In this document: in pieces, positions 9,750 to 20,100 of the stretch
Layout of the letters: every line of letters begins with the position of its first letter
How positions within the stretch are numbered: the stretch's first letter is position 1
DNA from: DAMBHY01 sp032068765
GTDB lineage: Bacteria; Bacteroidota; Bacteroidia; Bacteroidales; Dysgonomonadaceae
Assembly (NCBI GenBank): GCA_032068765.1
Contig: DAMBHY010000009.1
Coordinates: forward strand, 1 to 64,000
Direction: 5' to 3'
Length of the DNA stretch: 64,000 bases
Program-made: the position numbers and the translations under genes
The notes under the pieces: model-generated
What the model saw: only the letters and a program-made list of their open reading frames with translations
What the model was told of the DNA's origin: nothing
The model's database searches: none

Positions 9750-10013
9750 ATGTATGTAATTTTGGTATATGATTGTGGCGAAAAGCGAGTGGGTAAAATG
9801 CTAAAGCTTTGTCGGAAATACTTAAATTGGATACAAAACTCCGTGTTTGAAGGCGAAATATCGGAGGTAAAATTAAAAGAACTATCACTAAAAGCAAAAA
9901 ATATAATGAATGTGGAGGAAGATAGCCTTATTATATTTTCGTACAAAACAAATAAATGGATGACTAAAGTAATAATTGGAAAAGAGCATTCTGGCACCGA
10001 TAATTTCCTGTAA
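9750..10013 (+). CDS. cas2: Cas2 spacer-acquisition subunit
   Basis: Cas2 forms the central dimer of the Cas1-Cas2 integration complex. At 87 aa it has the normal length, and the opening strand MYVILVYDCGEKRVGKML is characteristic, with the conserved Asp at residue 8. NWIQNSVFEGEIS is the second conserved block. It starts immediately after the cas1 stop with no spacer and is the last gene before the leader. Confidence 0.95.
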   Translation: MYVILVYDCGEKRVGKMLKLCRKYLNWIQNSVFEGEISEVKLKELSLKAKNIMNVEEDSLIIFSYKTNKWMTKVIIGKEHSGTDNFL

Positions 10014-10223
10014 ATAGTTGTCGTCCTGCCACTATTCGTAGAATTAAAACCACAACAAAGCCCAAAGTGTTCTTTGACGTATTGAAAATCTGAAAAATAG
10101 CAAGTTGTCGAACGCCTAGTATTTTTTTATTACTGGGTATCGACAACCTTTTAATAAAAAAATATATATTTTTGTAAGACAAAGTAACTGATAATCAGAT
10201 CTCTTTGTTTCATAGATAGATGG
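10014..10223 (+). promoter_or_regulatory. CRISPR leader with hairpin and -7 box
   Basis: The 210 bases between cas2 and the first repeat hold an 8-bp perfect inverted repeat, GTTGTCGA at 10104-10111 and TCGACAAC at 10140-10147, with further pairing inside (CCTAGTA against TTACTGG). A third GTTGTCG lies at 10017-10023. TATTTTTG at 10167-10174 fits the Bacteroidota -7 box and would start transcription near 10180, about 44 bases before the first repeat. The array is thus read on the plus strand. The hairpin sits where RNA polymerase or a leader-binding integration factor would bind; its function is inferred. Confidence 0.65.
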
Positions 10224-12883
10224 CTTTTAATCGCACTTAATAGAATTGAAATATAGGAGATGGCTGCTGATTGACATAGACCCGACACTTTTAATCGCAC
10301 TTAATAGAATTGAAATAATTTCTCATACTACTGGAGGGAACAATTACGCTTTCTTTTAATCGCACTTAATAGAATTGAAATTCTAATTCCATTCCGATGA
10401 AATTCCTGTTAGTATTCACTTTTAATCGCACTTAATAGAATTGAAATAAAACATTTTTAGCTAATGTTTTGATGCTTTCCAACTTTTAATCGCACTTAAT
10501 AGAATTGAAATATGAATGAAGCAAAATTTAAAGCAAAAGATGATACTTTTAATCGCACTTAATAGAATTGAAATTATTCGTATGCTAAAAATAACGGAAT
10601 GATATGAACTTTTAATCGCACTTAATAGAATTGAAATTACATTTTATCCATCAATGCTGTTTGAAAGATAACTTTTAATCGCACTTAATAGAATTGAAAT
10701 TCATCAAAACCCAAATCTGTATAATGATAGTGGGGCTTTTAATCGCACTTAATAGAATTGAAATGTAAAAGAATATTTGAATATTGATTTTGACGATTCT
10801 TTTAATCGCACTTAATAGAATTGAAATATTCCCACAACGTCAGCAAATGAATCGTACCAATCTTTTAATCGCACTTAATAGAATTGAAATTTGTAACTTG
10901 CGTAATGTTTTGCCGAACTTGGTTTCTTTTAATCGCACTTAATAGAATTGAAATGAGGAAGTGAAACGTGTTTTAGACCTTTACGCAACTTTTAATCGCA
11001 CTTAATAGAATTGAAATATAGTGACTACTGGAACTGGTAACGCTATAACTTCTTTTAATCGCACTTAATAGAATTGAAATAAATAATCTCTCATTTCTTT
11101 CTCTTCGCCCCTGCTGACTTTTAATCGCACTTAATAGAATTGAAATAGAAGTTGACATCGACACAAAAATATTTAGTCAAGCTTTTAATCGCACTTAATA
11201 GAATTGAAATATATCTGAAAATCCCCACACTTCTTGAAGTTTTTCTTTTAATCGCACTTAATAGAATTGAAATATTAATTCTAAATCTAATAAATCAGCA
11301 CCCTTTGACTTTTAATCGCACTTAATAGAATTGAAATACTGATGTGATTGACAAGGCGCAAGCTGAAGCGTTTCTTTTAATCGCACTTAATAGAATTGAA
11401 ATTTTTCTTGTTGTTAAATTGAGAGTTAAACAATACTTCTTTTAATCGCACTTAATAGAATTGAAATATTGACGTGGTATGAGAATTATGAGCTTTTTTC
11501 GAACTTTTAATCGCACTTAATAGAATTGAAATCATAACAACGCTTGATGCTGTTATCTCCAGAATTACTTTTAATCGCACTTAATAGAATTGAAATAAAG
11601 ACAATTTAACGCAGTGCCGTACCTCGCATATTCTTTTAATCGCACTTAATAGAATTGAAATAGATAGGAAATATCAAACTACCATATTTATGGAAACTTT
11701 TAATCGCACTTAATAGAATTGAAATTTATTATAAATAATTAAAGAAGCCCAGCAATGAAAGCTTTTAATCGCACTTAATAGAATTGAAATAAAATATTTG
11801 ATTATGAAAAAGACAATCTTATTACTTTTAATCGCACTTAATAGAATTGAAATAGTGATGCGGATTGGTTTATCAAGGCGCGAGGCAGGCTTTTAATCGC
11901 ACTTAATAGAATTGAAATATATATTCTTTAACTTCTTCTACAGTTTCGAATATACTTTTAATCGCACTTAATAGAATTGAAATAAAAGAACCCAATAACA
12001 AATATTATGACACCACAGACTTTTAATCGCACTTAATAGAATTGAAATGACATGGAGGGTTTGGGTATCAAAACGTATCAAACTTTTAATCGCACTTAAT
12101 AGAATTGAAATACCTTTCCAAAAATCTTCTCACTGCTAGTTTTGCTACTTTTAATCGCACTTAATAGAATTGAAATACGGTTTACACTGTGAAATAGCGA
12201 TCAATGATTACTTTTAATCGCACTTAATAGAATTGAAATTCATTTGCGACAAAAATAATGCCGAAAGTAACGGAACTTTTAATCGCACTTAATAGAATTG
12301 AAATTTTGGTCGGCAGAATTTGTCTATTTGTTCAGTGGATGCTTTTAATCGCACTTAATAGAATTGAAATACTTTATAACCTTCAACCATTTGAGGTATT
12401 TCTTTCTTTTAATCGCACTTAATAGAATTGAAATATATATCAAGCTTATTAATTCGCAACGCTGGAAAACTTTTAATCGCACTTAATAGAATTGAAATAC
12501 ACGATGCACAAAGAACGGAATAGATGTAAACGACTTTTAATCGCACTTAATAGAATTGAAATAGAAGTGCACCATATTACGCCCGTTGAAAGTGCAACCA
12601 ACTTTTAATCGCACTTAATAGAATTGAAATATAAATTTACTCCACTTTGTTCTGTTTTGTCTCGCTTTTAATCGCACTTAATAGAATTGAAATATGTAGG
12701 TATTTTGCGCTTTTTTTGTGCTTTTGCCTTTTAATCGCACTTAATAGAATTGAAATTGACTATACACGGCTTCTAACCAATCTTCATAACTCTTTTAATC
12801 GCACTTAATAGAATTGAAATTACTTGAATGAATAACCGCTTGACCCTCAAATCTCTTTTAATCGCACTTAGTAAAAATTGAAA
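10224..12883 (+). CRISPR. type I-B CRISPR array, 42 repeats and 41 spacers
   Basis: The 29-base repeat begins CTTTTAATCGCACTTAATAG and ends AATTGAAAT. I located 42 copies by hand, starting at 10224, 10288, 10353 and so on to 12855. As read, 41 are identical. The last (12855-12883) is altered (GTAAAAATTG in place of AATAGAATTG), as expected at the leader-distal end. Spacers are 34-39 bases, mostly 34-36, and all look different. The GAAAT end parallels the ATTGAAAC ends common in type I-B. The array is preceded by cas2 and the leader; short open frames inside are chance. Confidence 0.97.
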
Positions 12884-12924
12884 GTATTAATATCCCCAAA
12901 ACAGATCATTTGTAAATTATTTTC

Positions 12925-13090
12925 ATATACTATCCCGAAAAGTGTGGAGTAAAATCAAAGGGTTTGACTTTATCGTTGAACCCCTTTTGCAAAAAAGGTC
13001 AAAAATTGATTAAGAATCAACCCCCAGTTTTTAGTAGGTAGCGTCAATTTATTTGAAGTTTCTCTAAGAAATAGATAGATTTCATAACAA
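12925..13090 (+). repeat. IS-like end, right copy of the diverged direct repeat flanking the CRISPR-Cas locus
   Basis: The block order ATACTATCCC, AGTGTGGAGTAAAATC, AGGGTTTGACTTTAT, AACCCCTTTTGCAAAAA, TAGATTTCATAACAA matches 591-760 in the same orientation, with many substitutions and small gaps. The motif TTGTGTAAG of the left copy is AGTGTGGAG here, so this copy is more decayed. No transposase is left. Confidence 0.55.
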
Positions 13091-13118
13091 CTTAATCCGT
13101 TGGTAATGAGAGTTTGTC

Positions 13119-13262
13119 ATGTTCGCAATTCATGGAAAATTCTTGATAGTATTGGTAAATCCATTCATCATTGTCGGTAGCAATGATAAGGATATACACT
13201 ACTTCACGGGCTATGATATCGGTAGCGCGCTCATCCAGAACCCGGCACTTGAAACATTATAA
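13119..13262 (+). pseudogene. possible 3' fragment of an unknown gene
   Basis: An open frame of 47 codons runs from ATG 13119 to TAA 13260-13262, encoding ...GSNDKDIHYFTGYDIGSALIQ.... The last half is richer in G and C than its surroundings and reads like real coding sequence, while the first residues do not. I do not recognise the protein. It lies directly after the decayed IS-like end and before a terminator, so it may be the tail of a gene cut by the insertion. Confidence 0.3.
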
Positions 13263-13264
13263 AA

Positions 13265-13288
13265 AAAAGACGCCAAAAGGCGCCTTTT
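13265..13288 (-). terminator. intrinsic terminator of the susC operon (bidirectional form)
   Basis: Stem AAAAGACGCC, loop AAAA, stem GGCGCCTTTT with one mismatch. Read on the minus strand it is followed by a run of T (the A run at 13261-13268), about 40 bases after the end of the DUF4302 gene. The A and T runs on both sides allow action in both directions. Confidence 0.75.
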
Positions 13289-13325
13289 ATTCCCATTTAT
13301 AAAATTTATATAAATGAAAAATTTC

Positions 13326-14705
13326 TTATTTCAGCCCTGTATTCATAACCGGAAATCTTATATTAGAATTGACTGTTCCAATAAAGAAATATCCTTCATA
13401 AGGCCCAAATAAAGTTGAAATTTCTTTGCTTTCAACGTGGAAACCATTTGGATCAACCAATACATCATAAAGTTTTTTAATATCATTAAGCACTGTAGTA
13501 TTAGAAATATAACTTGACAAATCCGCTATAGGCTTTAAAGTAAATTTATTATTTGGCACTCTTTCAATATTAAAAGGGATACGAATATAATTATATGGTT
13601 CAGGTTTTATAGAAATTAATGGGTGTGTTATCCATAAAACCATTGGATACATAGTCCCATCTAATTCTTCATTAAGTTCAAAATAAAAACGGCTTACTCT
13701 ACTTGCTTTATAAATTGCAAGAAAATCAGGAGATGATTCACTTTGGATAGTAGGCCAAAACAAATATTGTCTATAAAGCAATTCCATTGGATTATCATCT
13801 GCACCGATTGAAACTTCGGGATAATAAATAACCGGAGATTGTGCTGTGTGACGAATGAGAGTTTTTTGTCCACCATCATTTGAAACGAATATATTATTCG
13901 CTTCGTCATAAGTGAAATTAGAAACCTGTTTTCCATTAATTGTATATGGATTGATAAATTTAAATCCATTGGAAGTAATTGCAATAGAAACATTGTTTAC
14001 ATCAATTCCACCTTTATCATTAAATCCTTTGATTATAGCATAACGATTAATCATATTTGAATTATATCCATCAACATAAGAGAATGATTTTTTGATATTT
14101 GTTCCTTCCACAACCATCTCTCTGAAATACATATTTGTTTTATAACCATTTGCTAGTTTAGGAGTATTCTCATATACTGATTCGAAACTCCAGTTTTCTG
14201 GCTTTGCCCTAACTAATATTAGCTCAGTAATACCTGAACCATCGTATCCAAAGTCCGTTGCGCTTGACAGTTTTATCATATCATTAGCAACAGAATCTAT
14301 ATTGAATACATACTCGCCATCCACATTGTTGAAATTAGTTTCATAAATTTTTGACAAAACTGTCGCACTTTCAAACACTAACTCTACTTTAAGTTTTTTG
14401 TCAATACGATAAGTAGAAGTATTATCATATTTGCCTTGGTAGAAATCTGATGCCATTTTTACATTTCCTTTGTCATCAAATTTCATTAAGATAGCAAAAC
14501 CTCCTACTTTATTATTTGGAGCGTAATATCCAATCCATCCATTTTCAGCACTTGAAAGAACTTTAATATATTCTCCTTTCATTTTTTCGAAACGCTGATT
14601 AACCGATTCATCAAATACTGATTCTGTTTCTGATTTTACACAAGATGAAAATCCCAAAACAGCAATAACTGCAATACTGATTATTTGTAAAATATATTTT
14701 TTCAT
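13326..14705 (-). CDS. DUF4302 family lipoprotein
   Basis: The 459-aa protein starts with a lipoprotein signal (MKKYILQIISIAVIAVLGFSS then Cys at about residue 22), so it is probably an outer-membrane-anchored lipoprotein. Its body is beta-rich with the pattern of DUF4302 proteins: an N-terminal FEKMKGEYIKVLSSAENGWIG stretch and FAILMKFDDKGNVKM. DUF4302 genes are usually found next to SusC, SusD and a zinc metallohydrolase lipoprotein, exactly as here. The start overlaps the stop of the metallohydrolase gene by four bases (ATGA). The function is not known; a role in binding or handling the imported substrate is inferred from the operon. Confidence 0.8.
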   Translation of the reverse strand: MKKYILQIISIAVIAVLGFSSCVKSETESVFDESVNQRFEKMKGEYIKVLSSAENGWIGYYAPNNKVGGFAILMKFDDKGNVKMASDFYQGKYDNTSTYRIDKKLKVELVFESATVLSKIYETNFNNVDGEYVFNIDSVANDMIKLSSATDFGYDGSGITELILVRAKPENWSFESVYENTPKLANGYKTNMYFREMVVEGTNIKKSFSYVDGYNSNMINRYAIIKGFNDKGGIDVNNVSIAITSNGFKFINPYTINGKQVSNFTYDEANNIFVSNDGGQKTLIRHTAQSPVIYYPEVSIGADDNPMELLYRQYLFWPTIQSESSPDFLAIYKASRVSRFYFELNEELDGTMYPMVLWITHPLISIKPEPYNYIRIPFNIERVPNNKFTLKPIADLSSYISNTTVLNDIKKLYDVLVDPNGFHVESKEISTLFGPYEGYFFIGTVNSNIRFPVMNTGLK

Positions 14706-15640
14706 TTTCCAGGGATTTTATTGTTTTCAATTACAATGTTTAATCTATTTTCCATTGTATCTCGTAATGCTACAAGATCAATTCCGAATTGGTCTTTATA
14801 AAATTTTGTAACAATACTCAATTTTTTATCAATCAATAATTTACCAGCATTCAATTCTTGACACAATTGAATATCAGCTGGTTTCGTTTTTTGCGAACAA
14901 TCTTCCTGAAGAATATATTTCTTTTCGAAATCAGCTTTCGGCATTACAATATAGTGCCCTACCAATTCAGCAAAATCTTCAAATTCATTATTTGTACCAT
15001 ATGGACTTATAGCTCCAGCTTTTATAGCGTCATTTTCGCTTATATTCATCCAACCATTGCCATTGTAATTGGTTATTCCTTTGAATCCGGTTGGCAAACC
15101 ATAATTTTGATGAACAATGTGTGTAAACTCGTGGTGGGCAGTTCCTAAAACCCCATCATTAGGAGAACTTAACCAATCACGATTTTTCAAATCATATTTA
15201 TTAAGGTTCAATAAAGTGATTCTTGCACCACCCTCTGCAAAACCTAATACTTGACTACCATCATCTTTATAAATGTAAGAGCCAATATACTGCAATTCGG
15301 GTGGAAATAATTGTTTGATAAGCTTTTGTCCATTTTGTCCCTGAGCCTCATAAACACCAGCCCATAAGTATTCCAAAATTTGAGTTACCGGAATAACTAA
15401 ATCAGACTGAATTGGAGTTGCACTTTGAGTTGGGAGTATAAAACGATTATCCCATCTCCATCTTACTGCAGTACCATACGGATCCAGCATATACTTCGTA
15501 ATATATACATCATTTTGATGAGTACTGGCGTTGGTTGTAGGTCTCACGTAAGGGGTGTTCTCATCTTTTGCACATTGTGATAGTAGAACTCCTACTGCTA
15601 TCAGACAAAATATATTTGAAAATAATTTTAAATTTTTCAT
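14702..15640 (-). CDS. substrate import-associated zinc metallohydrolase lipoprotein
   Basis: The protein belongs to the zinc metallohydrolase lipoproteins that accompany SusC/SusD pairs. I chose the start MKNLKLFSNIFCLIAVGVLL (15640) because it gives a clean lipoprotein signal ending in SQC; the frame also has an ATG six codons earlier. The HExxH zinc motif is HEFTHIVHQN (about residue 170), with the likely third ligand Glu in NEFEDFAELVGHYI about 45 residues later, as in gluzincin peptidases. Residues fit an active enzyme. It probably acts on a peptide or protein-derived substrate at the cell surface before uptake; the substrate is unknown. Confidence 0.82.
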   Translation of the reverse strand: MKNLKLFSNIFCLIAVGVLLSQCAKDENTPYVRPTTNASTHQNDVYITKYMLDPYGTAVRWRWDNRFILPTQSATPIQSDLVIPVTQILEYLWAGVYEAQGQNGQKLIKQLFPPELQYIGSYIYKDDGSQVLGFAEGGARITLLNLNKYDLKNRDWLSSPNDGVLGTAHHEFTHIVHQNYGLPTGFKGITNYNGNGWMNISENDAIKAGAISPYGTNNEFEDFAELVGHYIVMPKADFEKKYILQEDCSQKTKPADIQLCQELNAGKLLIDKKLSIVTKFYKDQFGIDLVALRDTMENRLNIVIENNKIPGK

Positions 15641-15659
15641 CTCATTTAATTTTAGCATT

Positions 15660-17111
15660 TTAGTTAGGATTTGCTTCTATTCCATTAGCAACGGCTTTAG
15701 CAGGAATTTGAATTGCTTTACGAGCGTCAGATTCTTTAAGCGTTGTTACATTTCCGGCAATATCTTTGTGAGTAATAGAAAGTTTGTAACGTTTAATATC
15801 CCACCAGCGCATACCTTCACGGAAAAATTCTTTTCTACGTTCAGAAATAATAAACTTCATCATAGCTTCCTTATCTGTTCCTTTGTAATATTTAACAATT
15901 TCCTCCAAAGTCAATTTTCCACCTGTTCCTAAATAACGAGTAGGTGCATAAACATTGTAATCAGCTAATGCTTCGTTTATTTTCCCTGTATTTACATAGG
16001 CTTCCATACGATTAAGAATTGTTTCTTCTGATCTTAACTCGTTCATTACAAAATATGGATAACCAGTAGTAGCAGTTGTATAACGGAATAATTCAACATA
16101 TTTAGGAGGATTAACTGCCCCTGTTGAATAACCCATACGTCTGTCTCTTTTGTCTCCATCTTGTTGTATGGTTTTTAAATAGACATTGTCAAAAACTTTT
16201 GCTGTAGGTTGATAACCATAGAAGTATCTTGCAACAACTGAAGTTTCTTTTCTTACCAACAATAGATTTGTTTGAGAATCAGGATTAATAAAATTATTAG
16301 CCATAGCTTCAGTAGAAGAACCTTTGAAAACTTCAGCGTAATCTCTGCAAAATGCAATATTAACAATACCATCGCCTAAAAGCATATTTGAATATTTGAT
16401 ACAGTTTGCATAATCACCTTTCCATAGATAAAAACGTGATGCAAAAGCATAAGCTGCATTTTTATTAAAGTGGTATTTACCTGTACCCTTATAAAATTCA
16501 TCTGAAATCAAAGGAATTGCTTCTACTAAATCTTTTTCAATAAGATCGTAAGTTTCCTTAAGCGTTCCTCTTTTATAATTTACCTGTAATGCTTTTTCTG
16601 GAGCTGTTATATACGGAATTCCTAATTCTTTAGATGCAGTTGCATTATCATAGGCCTGACAAAAGATACTCGCTAAAATAAAATGATTATATGCTCGTGT
16701 AATTAGTGCCTCTCCTCTAATAGCATTTCTTTTAACTTGATCTCCACCCTCAATCATATCTAACCCTTCCAAAGCTTGATTTGAATGTGAAATCGCTGCA
16801 TAATTTAGATTCCATAGGTATGAAGGAGAATCCTGACCTTCATAAGATGTGATTGGCTCATAATTGAAGTTCTCTGTCAGCCATTGTCTTTGATAATTTT
16901 GCAAAATAGCAACTGAGTTATCAGTACGCCATTCTATAAAATTATAGCTAGCTTCAGAATATGCCGAAACTAACAATTCTGACAAATCATCCAATGTTTT
17001 TAGTTCTTGTCTGTTGTCTGGAGATTCTTCCAAATATTTATCACAAGAAGAGAATCCTGCAACTGAGACAATCACAATAAATAAAAATAATATTCTATAT
17101 ATCTTTTTCAT
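15660..17111 (-). CDS. SusD/RagB-type nutrient-binding lipoprotein
   Basis: SusD proteins are surface lipoproteins that form a lid on the SusC channel and bind its substrate. The 483-aa product has a lipoprotein signal ending in FSSC (about residue 23), followed by DKYLEESPDNRQELKTLDDL, typical of SusD. Internal TPR-like helices (RNAIRGEALITRAYNHFIL, YAFASRFYLWKGDYANCIKY) and the C-terminal ISERRKEFFREGMRWWDIKR are diagnostic. It lies 5 bases after susC and 19 bases before the metallohydrolase start used here, in one operon. Confidence 0.95.
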   Translation of the reverse strand: MKKIYRILFLFIVIVSVAGFSSCDKYLEESPDNRQELKTLDDLSELLVSAYSEASYNFIEWRTDNSVAILQNYQRQWLTENFNYEPITSYEGQDSPSYLWNLNYAAISHSNQALEGLDMIEGGDQVKRNAIRGEALITRAYNHFILASIFCQAYDNATASKELGIPYITAPEKALQVNYKRGTLKETYDLIEKDLVEAIPLISDEFYKGTGKYHFNKNAAYAFASRFYLWKGDYANCIKYSNMLLGDGIVNIAFCRDYAEVFKGSSTEAMANNFINPDSQTNLLLVRKETSVVARYFYGYQPTAKVFDNVYLKTIQQDGDKRDRRMGYSTGAVNPPKYVELFRYTTATTGYPYFVMNELRSEETILNRMEAYVNTGKINEALADYNVYAPTRYLGTGGKLTLEEIVKYYKGTDKEAMMKFIISERRKEFFREGMRWWDIKRYKLSITHKDIAGNVTTLKESDARKAIQIPAKAVANGIEANPN

Positions 17112-17116
17112 CTTGA

Positions 17117-20100
17117 TTAAAATTTAATATTCATTGTAAATGTATATGATGGAGACATTGGCAATGATAAACCACCTGATTGATAAAATTCTGGGTCAAT
17201 ACCATTCAATTTTTTATCCGCATATAATAAGCAAAGATTATAAGCAGAAAGACCTAAATCTATGCCTTTAACATATTTATTAGTTAGAAGAAATTGAGGA
17301 AGTGAATATTCAAGTTTCACAGATTTTAATCTTATAAAACCACCGTCAGCCACTCTCAAATCACTTTTATTATACATGTCGTAAGGGTTAAAACCAGCGT
17401 TAAGTATTTGTGCATAAGTACGCTTATCAATAATTGAAGGCACATTTGTAATTTTTTCATCACCTGGGAACTGCCATCTATTTTTCAAATCACCAGGAAG
17501 AGACTCATAATCTGAATATGTTCCGTCAAATGCATCATCCAATCTAATTTTATTCCCAAAACTATATACTAACCCAATATCAAATTTCCAATTATTATAT
17601 TTGAATGTATTGATAAAACCTCCTGTAGTTGTTGGTCTTACAGAACCTTCAAATTTTAATAAACTAGGAACATCTTCCCTTTGCTGCATATTGATTACAT
17701 AAGTGACATCTCCATCTTTGTCGTAAAAAGTAGGAATTCCATTAACATCCAATCCTGCAAAAGGTATTGAGAACAAAGAACCTTGAGGATAACCTACAAA
17801 ATTTGCACCATTTCTACCAACTGCAGTTCCAACCCTGTCACGACTTTGCCATTTTGTAATTTTATTCTTGTTATAGCTGTATGTAAATGTTGTAGCCCAA
17901 TTGAATTTTTTGGTTTCTATATTATTTGTTTTTAATGTTAAATCTATACCATGAATACTCATTTCACCAATGTTGCCAAACTTGTATTGCATACCCCCAA
18001 CACCATTGGTTTCAATAAGACCAAGTAGATCTTTTGAGTTGCGTTTATAATATTCAAACTCTGCAAACACTCTATTATTGAATAATGAGGCTTCAAAACC
18101 CGTATTGAATTCATATTGTTTTTCGAAAGTTAGTTCAGAATTTTCCAACGTTTCAATAACTAAAGCAGTCTCACGATCAGTCAAGTGTGGCCTTAATGGT
18201 TCTGCTCCATAAATTGCAAGTGCTGCACTTGCATTCACAGGATTATCTCCGGTTAAACCATAGGTAGCTTTCAGTTTCAAAGAATTAATCCATTTAGAGT
18301 CTTTCATAAAAGGTTCTTCTGTCACATTCCAAGCTCCACTGATATTCCAAGTTGGCAAATAACGTGCAGAACGAGATTTACCTGTTCTGTTATCACCATC
18401 ATATCTGAAAGTACCGTTAATAATATACTTGTAATCAAACGAGTAACCGCCTGCTAAGAACATACCAAATGAACGGTTTCGTGTTTCAGAACTTCTAAAA
18501 TAATCTTGGCCTCTGGCATTAAGGAAACGAATAAAATTAGGGTCACTTACAATTAAGCCTCCTTTATCAAATACATAACCCCATCCTTCGTTGTAGTCAA
18601 AAGTTCTATCAACATATCTTACTTCTTGACCGGCAGAGAAAGTAACTACATGTCTTGGATTTTTCAATATTGGATTATAATCAAGAATATTACGCATAAA
18701 ATAACTGTTTAAGCTATTCTCGGTTGTTTTCTTAAATCCGCCAACAGGCAATACGGAATATGGTTCTAAATTAGGTTGATCTGGATCATCAAAAAGGAAT
18801 CTATTATTTTCTCTAAATAATGAATTATCTGCACGGTAAGCATTAGCATTATTAGATTTCTCATGAATATTTTGAACAGCTTTACTATTATACCACCTCG
18901 CTTGAAGTGAACTTCTGAATTTTAAAAAATTAGAAATTTTATAATCTATGTCAGCTTGTACATTCAAATCCATAACTCCTAAATTCAGCTTATTATATTC
19001 CAATTCATCAAGAATGTTGAACGGAGCATAATTGCGTCTGAAATATTCTCTTTCGCCTGAAGTAGTATAAGGTGTTAAACTTCTACTTGTATATAAAGCA
19101 TAATTAAATGGATTAATATCAAAATTTCTTTCATATTTTCCGCTAATTGCATTAAAATTTCTGTTTTCAGAAGCTGCTAGTTTTTGATCACGAACATTCC
19201 CAGCCACCTTAAGACTTAGCATTAATTTTTTTGTGAGATTGAAATCAGAATTTATAGAAGCTGTATAGTTCTTTACTTTATCAGCTAATGTCATTCCAGG
19301 ATCATTATATATACCTAAAGATGCTCTAACTTTTGCTTTATCATTTCCTGCATTTATATTTAAAGAATGCTGTTGCGAAATAGAGTTTTTAAATAATAGA
19401 TCAAACCAATTTGTATTTGCATCTGCATATCTTTGAAGATAATCATAATTCAAACCACCATTTGGCCCCCATGATAAATTACCCTTAGCAATTTCATAAA
19501 ACATTTTTGATAATGCTCCATGATTATTTGTTGTGTTTGCAGTTGCAATATCAATCCAGCCCTTTTCATATAATTCTTGATATACAGTCATCTCTTCACC
19601 AGAAGTCATAAGATTATATTGACTGTAAAGTGGTTTTGCACGCATTGTAAGGTTTGTAGAATAATTTACATTCAACCTTCCTTCTTTTGCTTTTTTTGTA
19701 GTAATCACAATTACTCCATTCATCGCTCTTGCTCCATAAAGAGCTGTTGCAGAAGCATCTTTCAAAACTTGAAAAGATTCAATATCTTCAGGATTTATAC
19801 CTGCTGTTGAAGAACTTAATACCGTAGATAAGTTGCCGGATGTAATTTCTTCTGCAGACAGTTCAACAGCATCCTCTACAACCACGCCATCAATAACCCA
19901 TAAAGGTTTATTAGCACCATTAATTGAAGCAACACCACGAACTCTGACAATTGGCGTTGCCCCGAAAGTTGATGATATATTCTCTACTTGTACGCCAGAG
20001 ACATTACCTTGAAGGAAACGACTAACATCGGGAACGCCATTTAATTTTACATTATCAGAATTTAGTCTAACAGCCGAACCGGTAAATAACTTTTTATCAA

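Noticed and set aside
10973..11164. Open frame within the CRISPR array encoding repeated ISILLSAIK peptides
   Set aside because: The peptide repeat is just the CRISPR repeat translated; the frame has no independent coding signs.
14858..15932. Plus-strand open frames opposite the susD and metallohydrolase genes
   Set aside because: They are antisense shadows of clear genes and show no protein family features.
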